Below are positions 52,201 through 61,700 of a stretch of DNA of 64,000 bases, piece by piece. The translations under genes were made by a program, and so were the position numbers. The stretch comes from Burhinus oedicnemus (taxonomy: Eukaryota > Chordata > Aves > Charadriiformes > Burhinidae), in the NCBI GenBank assembly GCA_008921705.1, contig VFFE01007510.1, forward strand, positions 457,788 through 521,787. The letters run 5' to 3'. The notes beneath the pieces were generated by a model, which made no database searches, was not told the DNA's origin, and saw only the letters and a list, made by a program, of their open reading frames with translations. Positions within the stretch are counted from its first letter, which is position 1; the number at the start of each line of letters is the position of its first letter.

Positions 52201-53286
52201 GACATGGCTGCAGTGACAAAGGTCCAGTCCTGTTTACCTACAGCCTGAATACGATTGCAGAGACAAAACATCAGCCCCGTTCACATAGGTCCTGAATACT
52301 ACTGCCAGCCGTAGAAGTGACATTAGTGGAATGAATGAACAAAGCAATAATGGTGCCAGAATCAGCTGGAAAAAAACCTGACATTGTCTGTGTATTACTT
52401 TAACGTTATACCAAAAGCCAGATTTTGCCCCTTCCTTTATCCACAAACTCTCTGTGGAAATCCATCCTTCTGACTTAAAACAGGGAATACAATTCAGGTC
52501 ATTCAAAGGCTGACCGTCAGTCATTGACTCACACTACTTTTTTTCTTCTCAGAAGCTTTACATTAAATCAGCCCTTGCTCTAAATTTCCCGAGTTATGCG
52601 TAGTTCTCTCACAAGCAGCACTATACAGACGTTAAGACTCTCATAATTTCTTTCACTGTTACAGAACACCAAAATATTTGGTCTATTAAATGCATAAATT
52701 TGATCATTTTTCTTTTACCCTTCTGAAAGATGGCTTCAGGGAGCTTCATGGGCAGGCAGCAGTGAGTGCAAGGGAAGACTTCAGTGGGTGAGATTTCATA
52801 GGCAATGGCCTGGGCTGTTCATCAGCGCCAGACTAGCCACACAGACTGTACATTCTCCACAAAGCTCTTCAAGTGTGATTTTACTTATAAATTATTGCTA
52901 CAGTGTATTTTGCCAATAAAGTGATGCATTGACAATCACGGGAAAACGTTTTTATCCAACCATTCCTTTTAATGTTTAACAGTCCAAATAACAAATTCTC
53001 ACGTTGAGTGTATTGCCTTTGGATTTCCATAATGCAAGAAAACTTCCAAGTTTTCATTTCTGACTACCAAAACTACTTAAGTGTGCAAGCCTTACTCTTG
53101 CTTTTGATATTACATTCATGAAAATAACAATTTACTAACGTATCATAGGGAAGTTACTGTTATTCCACCAGTGTAATTTAGTTGTAAAGTATGCTAACCT
53201 AGTTCTGTTTAGACATGAACAAGGACAGAAGAACAGCAAAGACCCGACTCTGACTCCTTCAATGATTGTAATATAAATTACTGCCT

Positions 53287-53325
53287 AATAAAGTTTTATG
53301 GATAGTTGCACATTTTTATAATAAA
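53287..53325 (+). terminator. RGS17: Paired poly-A signals, likely RGS17 3' end
   Basis: Two AATAAA hexamers at 53287-53292 and 53320-53325, both followed by G, precede a T/G-rich segment (ctgttttgagttt near 53340). After this there is no other strong cluster before the MTRF1L promoter. Confidence 0.5.
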
Positions 53326-54294
53326 GTATATTCTTCAAACTGTTTTGAGTTTAGCCAAGAATCTCATTAATGATGTTACGTAAAACACGGTTACTGTACC
53401 ACGCTGTCTGCATACCAGAGGGGATTTGTCAGGATCATCCCACAACATCCGTCACTTCACATTTACTAAGTGACTGCATCTTCACCGCATTCCAGTTTAA
53501 AACTTCGAGGTAAGACACTGTACTCAGATCTGCATTTTGTAAAGGGGTAGTCTTTCAGTCTCACCACTTATCTCTGATGTGAAGGCTCTTTCAATTGCCC
53601 TTTTTTCTTCCTCTTTTCCTCTAAATGCTTAGTTTTGCGCCTGCTTTTACTGTGAAGCCATCCTTCCACAAGTATTTGCGGCTTCATCCTCCTCCTCCTC
53701 CTCAGGGTATTTTAATTCTGAAAATTTCTTCTGGAGCGAGAGGAGAAGGCCTGCAAGGGTCACCTGGATATCCAACCCCCGGCTCAAACTCCCCGCGGCC
53801 GCTTCCACACGAGGGGCCTCGGCGGCTGGCCGCAGGGTGGGAGGGCGCTACGCCGCCCCAGTGACCACCTCCGCGGGCTCTCAGCCCAGCAGCCCTGCTT
53901 TAAACTTGTGGTATGGAGGATCTGGTGTGGCGTGGGCGCTTTTTTCTTACCAGAATGAAAAAAAACACCCCCACCCGCCACCCTCCCTGCCCCCGGGCGC
54001 CCCTCTGAGGCCTGCGGGGAGGCGCGCGGCCCCGGGGCCCGCCCCTTGGCCAGCGCTGGCCAATCACAGCGCGCCCACCCCAGGGCGCAGCCCCGCAAGC
54101 CGAAGGGAGCCGAACCCCTTCGTCCGTTTCCGCCAGCGGAGCCCCCATAATTTCCGACCGCTCCCGAGATCAGCCCCGAAGTCTCTTCGGCAGCTTCCGG
54201 AAACCCGGAAGGGAGGTGCCGAGGGCGTTCGGGTGTTTCCGGCACGGGCAGGGCTGGCGGAGGAAGGGCGCCCGAGCTCCCGCCCCAGCCGGGC

Positions 54295-54592
54295 ATGCGG
54301 CTGCTCTCGCGAGCTCTCCGCGCGGCGCGAGGCTGCCGGGCCGCCGCGCTGCCCCCTCGAAGCCCCCGCGCGGCGCCGGTGGGGGGCAGCGCGGCGGGGA
54401 CGCGTCGGCTGCAGCCGCGCCGCGGGCTGAGCGCCCGCCCCGGCCTCGACGAGCTGTTCGCCGCCCCTTCCTTACGCCGCCTGCTGGAGGCGCGGGCGCG
54501 GGGCGGGGCGGGGCCGGAGCTGGCGGGGCGCATCCAGCGGCTGCGCGACAAGGAGCAAGAGCTGCGCGACACGCGCGAGCTGGCGCGCCAAG
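54295..54592 (+). CDS. MTRF1L: MTRF1L exon 1: mitochondrial presequence and start of mature protein
   Basis: MTRF1L (mtRF1a) is the mitochondrial class I release factor that reads UAA/UAG on the mitoribosome and releases the finished chain. The ATG at 54295 starts MRLLSRALRAARGC; the first 50 residues are rich in Arg and Ala with no acidic residue, as expected of a matrix-targeting presequence, with a likely cleavage region near RRGLSA (about residues 42-47). Then come PGLDELFAAPSLRRLLEAR and IQRLRDKEQELRDT, which match the human PPLEELF...LRTFLE and LNEKERELRET segments. The exon has 99 codons plus one base and ends CAAG|GTGAAG. A GC-rich stretch encodes ARARGGAG (about residues 66-73), where the human protein differs. 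The shared island and synteny support the call. Confidence 0.9.
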
Positions 54593-54785
54593 GTGAAGGG
54601 CGGGGCGGGGCCGCGAGGGGCGGGGCGATTTGCATGCGCCGATGCGATTGGGGGAGCGCCCTCAGGGGGGCGGGGCGGACCGGTGAGGCTGCCGGCTGCG
54701 CGTGCGGGAGGCGCGGGGCGGTGGCGGGAGAGCGGTGGCCCGCGGGGAGGGTTAAAAGCCGGTCGGCTGGGGAGGAGCGGGGCAC

Positions 54786-54805
54786 GTTCCGTTCCGTTCC
54801 GTTCC
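54786..54805. repeat. (GTTCC)4 pentanucleotide repeat in CpG island
   Basis: Four perfect GTTCC units lie within MTRF1L intron 1, near the right edge of the CpG island. Confidence 0.9.
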
Positions 54806-54968
54806 TCAGGGCTTCCGCGGCCGAAGGCAAGGCACGAGTGGGCCTCGGGCGGGGGGGAGCGGGTAAGGCCCACCCACGGGCGTGGGAACCGCTGGTACTT
54901 GAAGGAAGAGCAGCGTGATAGCGTCTATTTCATATAAAAGAAATATAATTAATCAGGAGTAGAAAGCC

Positions 54969-55005
54969 TTTTTTTTTTTTGTGTGTGTGTGTATTTTTTT
55001 TTTTT
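54969..55005. repeat. T12-(GT)6-A-T12 simple repeat
   Basis: Two T runs flank a short GT dinucleotide repeat. Likely polymorphic in length. Confidence 0.9.
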
Positions 55006-56739
55006 CCCCTCGGTGTCAAGGCAGGGCGGTGACGCCGGCTTGCGCCCGTTTCGGCGGTCACAGCCACGTGCTGCCTCCGCACCCTGATTTAATTTGGGGT
55101 TGCGTTAGTAGCTGCGCGCTTCTGGTGTTGCCAAAATAGATTATTTTTTTTTTTACCCCGAATCAAACTTCGCCTTGATAGCGGCCAGAAACCAAAATGC
55201 AGAAAAACAATACTTTGAGATCAATAAACATTCGCTAGATCGTGAAATATTCCCCCTAATAATTTAATACTTATTGCTTCTCTAAATACTGCTTAAATAA
55301 GGGTGTTAACTGTAGTCAGTTACGTCAGCTGATGGAGGTGACAAACGCTGTCTGAGAACAGATGATCTCTTTTTTTTTTTTTTTTCCTTCTTTGCTATTT
55401 GTTGTCCCCCACCTCAGATTGAAAAAGGAGAACTGGTTCCTTTGAACAAATTAATCAATGACCCAAACTAACTGAATGAAATGGAATGGAGCAATTTTTT
55501 TCTCTCCTTTCAGAACCTGCTGAAGAAGGCAGCGTCATCAAAACCAGGTTTAGAACTTCAGCAAAGTGAAGGGCTTAGTCAGTAACTTTGAGCACCTCTA
55601 TAGTTCGTACTTAAAAATATTTGTATATATTATTTTTAACTGATTTTAGACCTTCTATTACATTTGCATCTTAAAATATTAAATGGCTATTAAATAGATT
55701 ATTTCTTAAGTGTGTAATTATTGCATTATGAATGGCTGCTTTGATTATAATCGATTTGTAATTCCTTAATTCTTACCCTTCCTTCTGTTGGCCTTAATGA
55801 CTAGCCCTTGATCAGTAGTTATTGTAAAGAAACGTATATAGTTGGAGATGATCAAGTGCACATGTTTGAAGAGTTACAGTTAGTCAGGTAGTCAACCGTG
55901 CAGGCCAGCTGTAGGTAAAGAGCATGCTTGTTGTTTAAACCAATTTACGCATGACTGTCTCTTTAATTTCCTTCTTAGAGAAGTGATATGGGGGGGGTGG
56001 TTAATTCACCAATGTTAAACCTAAATCGTAAAGTCAAAAAGTTTCATTTAAAATTGTGCTAGTGACTGAAGGCAGTTACAGTGCTGAAAAGGTTTGGCTT
56101 TATTGTAAGAGTGCACCTCCCATCTCAGCTGGCCGCAGTTAAAAGCTTGCTGTGCACAGAAGGAAAGAAGTCTAGTGTCTGTCTTTTTCCTCTCTTGCTG
56201 CTGACCATGCCGTTACGTGTTCCTGTGCCTGCCCCAGTTCCCCCTTTTTCATTGCTTGTACCACTTTCTCCTTTTTAGGGAAATATTTTTTTTCTTCTGA
56301 GCGAGTGAGCTGAATCAGTGCGGATCAGAGGCTGCTTAAGATGTGGATTTTTTTTCTTTTTTGAGTGTGGGTGAAGTTTGATATTGACCAGAAAAAAAAG
56401 GAACATTTTAATGTATCGAAACTGTAGTACAGAAAAACAAGTCTTAATTGTAAAGCATTAGTGTTGATCAATCAAGTAACACTTTAAAATGACAGGTTCT
56501 TCTTCTTATGCAAGACTTCTTCCATACCTTTGTTTTTTAGTGATGTGTTAGAAGTTTTGCAGCTGTTCTGGAATAAATTGACAGATAAAATACTTGAAAT
56601 TAGTACTAAAATCTTCAAATTTTTGCATACAATGATAGGGATAATAGTACTTTTAATGAAGACAGTCAATTGTGGGGCTGCTGTGCTCATTAAATCCTTG
56701 ATGTTCCTGTCACAATGAAATACAGCGAGTAATTTCTTG

Positions 56740-56926
56740 GAATCACGGAGTGGCTGAGGTGAGAAGGGTCCTCTGGAGATCGTCCAGTTCAACCCCCCTG
56801 CTCAAGCAGGGTCACCTACAGCAGGTCACTCAGGGTTGTGCCCGGTCAGGGTTTGAATATCTCCAAGGATGGGGACTCCACAACCTCTCTAGGCAACCTG
56901 TGCCCCTGTCTGACCACCAGCACAGC
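56740..56926 (-). mobile_element. Short CR1 3' fragment
   Basis: On the + strand it reads 'ggaatcacggagtggctgaggtgagaagg', 'ggagatcgtccagttcaacccccctgctcaagcagggtcacctacagcaggt' and 'tttgaatatctccaaggatggggactccacaacctctctaggcaacctgt', the reverse complement of a CR1 3' UTR. It carries only the untranslated 3' region and a single worn tail octamer. The subfamily differs from the copies in RGS17 intron 3. Confidence 0.88.
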
Positions 56927-57244
56927 AACTGTTATTTTTTGGGTTGGGTTGGGATTTTTTTATGTTTATGGGGAACTTTGTGTATTTCAGATTTTACCGT
57001 GTCTCATACCTGAACAGTATCAGAAAACACTCTTAGTATGTACTGTTTGTCTTCGTTACAGATTGTATTATTAATCTCATTTTCTGACAGGTTTAGTGTG
57101 TCGGAGGGTTTTTGTGTGGTGGGGTTTTGGTGCGGTGTTTTTTTTTTTTTTTAGAGGAAGTTCTTAATGTGGTTATTTTTCAGAAGGTTTTCTGAGAGTG
57201 ACAGTGATGTAAGTCTGAGGATTAACCGTACTCAAATATTCCAG

Positions 57245-57324
57245 ATGAGAGCGAAGATTTCCGGAAGCTTGCAGAAATGGAAATTGCCTCCTGTGAAGAA
57301 GAGATAGCTGAACTGAAACACCAG
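57245..57324 (+). CDS. MTRF1L: MTRF1L exon 2: coiled helical segment before the PCRF core
   Basis: This 80-bp exon starts with AT, which with the last G of exon 1 makes Asp, then reads [15 protein letters not shown] and [11 protein letters not shown]. It aligns with human [27 protein letters not shown]. The charged, heptad-like helix belongs to the N-terminal part of release factors that leads into the PCRF domain. Acceptor is TATTCCAG. The donor is CAG|GTTAAA at 57325, a poor match to GTRAGT, but the exon border is fixed by the direct continuation of the protein into exon 3. The length is not a multiple of three, so skipping would shift the frame. Confidence 0.88.
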
Positions 57325-58538
57325 GTTAAAATCCCCTTTAAAAGCCTCTATTTCTTGCCATTCTTCTACTAACAAAGCCAAATTGTCTTCATATCAAAAT
57401 AAGGTGCATACAGTAAACTCTTCTCCCCCTCCCTGCCAATTATACTCCTCAACTAGTGTGTGTTATCTAAGGAAAATGAAAAATGCAGATGGTATAGAGA
57501 CGGCCTGTAAGTGCGTGCCTACTTTTATCTGAAATTCTTTGAAGCAATACACCTTTCTAAGTAGGTGCTATGGTTTGTCTGGGCGTATTTTATGGATGTC
57601 CATCTTTTTATCTATTGGAAACATTAAACTTGTATAGTATCACACACTAGTGGTTTTGAAAAAAATAGTTTAACACTATGTAACTACTGTAGACTGCTAC
57701 CTTGTATAGGTTCTACATAGTATCTATGTTATTTAACATAAAAATAATGGTCTTTACATTAACAAACTGTGACATATTCTTAATGTTACTGGTGAAATAG
57801 AAGCTGGTATTGTTGCATTCTTTGTTCCTTCAACAACAATCACTTTATAAATATTTTTGTAAATACTTAAGATTTTGCCGAAAGAATGATAGGTCTGTGG
57901 AAAGAAACATCACGTGATGCTAGTAAAGGAAGATCATTGAAAAGCATTTGCAAATCATCCAGAGTTTTGATCCAGCCTGCAAAATTGTGATACAGTTTTT
58001 TTTTGGTTCTAGTGTATCTTTCTTCTATGGATCAATGTAAGGCTGTCTCTCTCTTTGTAAATAAATAAATAAATGAATAATACAGCTGAGTTGTTGTTGA
58101 AGGACTGTCCTCCTGAACATCCATAGCTTCTTAGCTCTGCAGTTGAGACCGGCTTAAAAGGGAATCTGCTGGGAAGGGAGGTGCTCCGTTGTCTTGCAAG
58201 AACGGGTGTGTATCCTGTAGTGTCCAAACATCGCAGCGCTCGTGATGGGGTGAAAACTTCTGTGAGGTTTTGTAGGTCTTGAGAGAGACCTATACAGCTC
58301 CTGCAACTGCGAACACACGCAGGGAGCCTTCCTGCAATGCAGCATCCCCCCCACCTCTTCCCGACTGCTGCTGCTTCACTGCAGGAGGCACGAGGAGCCT
58401 CTCCTCTGGGCAACCCACGAGTCAGCGCAGGAGAACACAGCCTAGATGGGTTACAGACTTGTCTGGCATTTTATACTGCCCCAGTTGTGGATAGCCGTGT
58501 GGGAGGGAAGTCTCAGCTGGGTGTTCTTGTATTCGCAG
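57325..58538 (+). other. MTRF1L: MTRF1L intron 2
   Basis: A 1.2-kb intron bounded by the weak GTTAAA donor and a TTCTTGTATTCGCAG acceptor. It contains an (AAAT)n microsatellite at 58058-58082. I see nothing else identifiable. Confidence 0.85.
58058..58082. repeat. (AAAT)n microsatellite
   Basis: About six AAAT-like units, with one AATG interruption near the right end. Confidence 0.85.
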
Positions 58539-58722
58539 ATAGCGTTGCTTTTGATTCCTTCAGAAGAAACAGACAAGAGCGATCTTGTCATGGAAGTAAC
58601 CGCTGGAGTTGGAGGGCAGGAAGCCATGCTGTTCACCTCGGAGATATTTGATATGTATCAACGATACGCTGCCTATAAACAGTGGAAATTTGAAATATTG
58701 GAATACTTTCCCAGTGAAATAG
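58539..58722 (+). CDS. MTRF1L: MTRF1L exon 3: start of the PCRF domain
   Basis: Acceptor CAG at 58536-58538; donor GTCAGT at 58723. The 184-bp exon encodes 61 codons plus one base: [19 protein letters not shown], then [20 protein letters not shown] and [22 protein letters not shown]. It matches the human mitochondrial factor almost residue for residue. [10 protein letters not shown] corresponds to the GTGGDEA-type motif of the PCRF domain in bacterial RF1. Its GGQ triplet is therefore not the catalytic GGQ, which lies in a later exon in a GAGGQHVNTT context. The exon ends in phase 1 (G|), expected to continue as a glycine codon. Confidence 0.95.
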
Positions 58723-61700
58723 GTCAGTAATGAAAGTGCTTAATCTTTGTAACTTTTTAATTTAAGTTGAAACCCTCATTCATATGACACTTGAATTTCC
58801 TGACTACAGGAAGCTAATTTGCACTAACTTAATTTTAGAAGCAGAAGGTTGTTTGAATGTCTGAGTACAGTTTTCCTCAGTTTCTGTGTTTGAGAATGAA
58901 ATTCCATTTCAGAAGTACTATTAAAATACTAAAGTGCTGAAAAATAAAACTTGTCTTTCAGTAGTTTCAAAAACTAGAAATGAAACTAAGTGCTTGGTGG
59001 AAGAAAATTCAGAAAGTGATGCAGATATGTTGTTTTATTATATACTTTTTATTTGGATATGCTGTTCTACTTAGTTACTTAATGTTTCTAGTGTTTATAG
59101 ATCAGTTTGGTGGCAGGTTGAAAATTTGTTTATTATTACAGATCCCTTGGCAGAGAGAGATCAGTATAAATTGTTTTTGAGGTTTAATCTGAAACATCTT
59201 GAATTTTTCTGAAAAAATGTGATCTGAGGATTTATATAAGGTAATGGAATGTTTGGATATAGCTCATCTGTAACAGCTAACGGATGAGCAAAGTGAGGGA
59301 CTTGTTGAGACTTTCAGAGGAGACATAAGAGATCTAATTATTTATGAAAGTCTTCAACTAAAATTTCACAGGTAATCAGTTTAATAGCCTAATGCCGGTA
59401 AAAGGAGATGTTTCTCCTTTCTCCCTTACTGCCTCCCTGTCTGTTGTTGTCTGTTTTGATGTCCTTTCATTAAAACTGGCAAAGACTTTGCATTTTATGA
59501 CTAGGATAGTTTTTTGCCCGGTTAATGTGTTAAGTCAGTTCTCATGAGCCTTAGAGCTAGCATAAGGTAAGCAGCAATAAGTGAAGTCGGTTCACCGCAT
59601 CTCATGGAATAGTGTCTTCGCAAAGATGGGGACTGGTAGGTTTAATCAACAACCTAGAGGCAGCGGCACATGTTAGTTAATTTTAGCTTAATCCAGTTAG
59701 CGTGTAAAGTTGTTTCGCAGAGATCAGGTTGCTGTCTCTGTGTTGATGCTGAATTCTGTGCATTGGCACTTGTGATTATGCATCTTCGCCGAGTCTCATC
59801 ACCAAGTCAATCCAACTGAAAAATGGCACAAAAAAGCCCCAAAAAACCAACCCCAATTAGTTTTCAGGTGATCCAACCCAAGAGAAGCAGAGAAATGCTC
59901 ACATCGGCGGTGGTGGCAGTGAGAAAACCAGGACCTCCTTCCAGCATCAAGAGGTTCAGTCACCTTAAGCCAGCTGTGAAACTGCAATCCAAAACATGCC
60001 CAACCAGTGGCAGGGATTTGGGGTTAGCCATGTTTCTCAGCAGGCTAGATTTGCTAAATCTGTCTGTGTTAACAGATCTGCAGGCTTACTGTTATTCATG
60101 ATGTTGTGAGTAAAGCTAGTACATTTTGCTTACGCATTGCTGTGGAGGTGATGTATGGATCAGTAGATGGGCACTTGTGCAGCTTACTGCTCCTAGCTCA
60201 GATTGGTTGTGAAACTTTACCTGTATTCATACTTTCATCAGCTTTTTTTTTTCTTTTTTAGTGAAACTTTGAAGAAGAAATGAGAAAAGCTAGGATGTTA
60301 GGATATGCAATCTGTCAGAAAAACTCTAATCTTTTTTCAGTCAACACAATATATGTGCAGAGAGATTTTTAGCAAGCTTTGAGAAATGTGAAGCATCTTC
60401 TAACACTTCTGTTTACTTACGCCATATTTTGGACTCAAAGATATTTTCAAGTATCTTGAACCCTTTCTGCTTCTACCATGTAGAAATTAAAAAATAAATA
60501 AATACACCCACAAGTCTCATAGTTGAGCTTCTCATGTCAGTGAGCTACTTTCCCCTTCTAATGAGGGTCTTTCTGTGCCGTAAGAACCATCTTGCATAAG
60601 TACAGTTTTTTGATTCACTGTTGTATATTGAGGGATTAAAAGAAGGTTCAGAAATTGGACTCCATGGAAGAAATAAAGTCAGACATCGCAAACTGGGAAC
60701 TTGAAAGTCTAAGTACAGGCTTGATTTGTTGTCTGTATTCACACTTCACCTTTCAGATATGCAGGTACAATTTAACTTACTGTGGATTTCACTTACACTT
60801 CTGGGTTTTAAAATTCTGTAATAGAATTTGATTTTTGAAAGTGTTACATCTATAAAATGTTTGAACAACAGTCTTCAGAGTTCTTAGCAGGTGATTTATT
60901 TCAAGTTGATGAACATGAACTCAGGTTTTCACAGTACCAGAATCTCCTAGAGTGGCTGCTGTCAATTCAATTAATATACTTTTTTTTTAATTTAATGATA
61001 TTTGAATTCAGTATTGTCTATCTAGATTTGTTACTATTAATAAACCTTTTTTTATGGTCAAGAGGTCATTTGTCAAGTAAACTGTTTGCACAGTTCAAGT
61101 GAGGATAAGGACAAGAAGAAGCTTCACGTTACAGCACAGGTTGTTGCTGGAAGAGGAAAGTCGTGTTTATCCCCATTCATGACCAGGCAAACGCTTTGCC
61201 GGAGGGTGAGCCAGTTCAGCCTTCAAAGCCGACAGAAATCTCTTAACTTTTTTTTTTTTTTTTTTTTTAAGTAAATGGAATAAACATGGTGCAGGTTAGA
61301 TGGGCATAAACAGAATGGGGGAAGAGGCTGGGTCTTCTTTCTTTCATATACCAGAGGGAGAGGAGAATTGCCCTTTCCACTGAGGCAAGATGTAGGTGGG
61401 GTGAACCCCAGCAGTCACATACAACTTCATCTTCAGAGCACAGTTTCACAGTCAGCTTAAACAAGGGCTGTCCCAACTTCCAGCCAGCTGCCAGCCATAT
61501 GCTCCTTCTCTCTTGGCTCCGGCGATTTTGAGGCCACAGTGTGGATCAAGCCACTGATTTGGCTGTTACTGGATAGTTTTAAGTCAGGTCTGACTCAACT
61601 TGCAGCCCTGCAACTGGAAGAGAAAGGGAGTTGTGTTTGGCTACCCTTTTGGTGAAAGTTTGGTCCTTGGACAAGGAGTCTGCACCCTCAGAGGCCTTCT

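Larger units (their letters stand above)
48418..53345 (+). other. RGS17: Probable RGS17 3' UTR (extent inferred)
   Basis: About 4.9 kb of AT-rich sequence with no coding exon and no CR1 copy, unlike the introns. It contains many poly-A signals: AATAAA at 48674-48679, 48687-48692, 52915-52920, 53287-53292 and 53320-53325. The last two lie close together and are followed by a T/G-rich stretch near 53338-53350, suggesting the main cleavage site near 53,340, about 0.4 kb before the next CpG island begins. Simple repeats inside it include an A-rich run at 48613-48655 and an AT/GT alternating run at 49262-49295. The 3'-UTR reading is an inference from position and composition, because the stop codon itself was not seen. 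Confidence 0.5.
53750..54880. promoter_or_regulatory. MTRF1L: CpG island promoter of MTRF1L
   Basis: Composition changes sharply from AT-rich to GC- and CpG-rich near 53,750 and back near 54,900. There is no TATA box at a suitable place. Elements seen are an NF-Y type box (GGCCAATCA, CCAAT at 54060-54064), ETS/GABP-type sites CTTCCGG at 54194-54200, CCGGAAG at 54205-54211 and TTTCCGG at 54236-54242, and many GGGCGG GC boxes between 54,490 and 54,680. GABP (NRF-2) and NRF-1 sites are common in promoters of nuclear genes for mitochondrial proteins, which fits. Transcription probably starts around 54,190-54,290. The island spans exon 1 and the start of intron 1. Large open frames on both strands here follow from the low stop-codon frequency. 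Confidence 0.85.
54593..57244 (+). other. MTRF1L: MTRF1L intron 1
   Basis: Donor GTGAAG at 54593; acceptor TATTCCAG at 57237-57244. The first 300 bases remain in the CpG island and contain an octamer ATTTGCAT (54628-54635) overlapping an NRF-1-like GCATGCGC (54632-54639), and four GTTCC units (54786-54805). Further on are a T/GT run (54969-55005), an E-box CACGTG (55065-55070), a 16-T run (55370-55385), a CR1 fragment (56740-56926) and a 15-T run (57138-57152). No further exon is supported. Confidence 0.85.

Noticed and set aside
48418..53345. Search for the RGS17 terminal exon to the right of the gap
   Set aside because: No segment translates to the conserved second half of the RGS domain in any forward frame, so I did not place an exon here.
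53784..54830. Minus-strand open frame of 348 codons
   Set aside because: It lies wholly in the MTRF1L CpG island, antisense to exon 1. Its Arg/Pro/Ala/Gly-rich product reflects GC content and lack of stops, and it resembles no protein.
54216..54937. Other plus-strand open frames of 114-126 codons overlapping MTRF1L exon 1
   Set aside because: They are in other frames from the exon whose product matches the MTRF1L family, and exist only because the island has few stop codons.
55514..55547. Possible 34-bp exon in MTRF1L intron 1 (CTTTCAG before, CCAG|GTTTAG after)
   Set aside because: The acceptor looks good but the length would shift the frame between exons 1 and 2, which join perfectly without it, and I recall no counterpart in other species.
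59823..60101. 92-codon open frame starting MAQKSPKKPTP in MTRF1L intron 3
   Set aside because: No similarity recognised, no supporting splice sites or poly-A context; consistent with chance.
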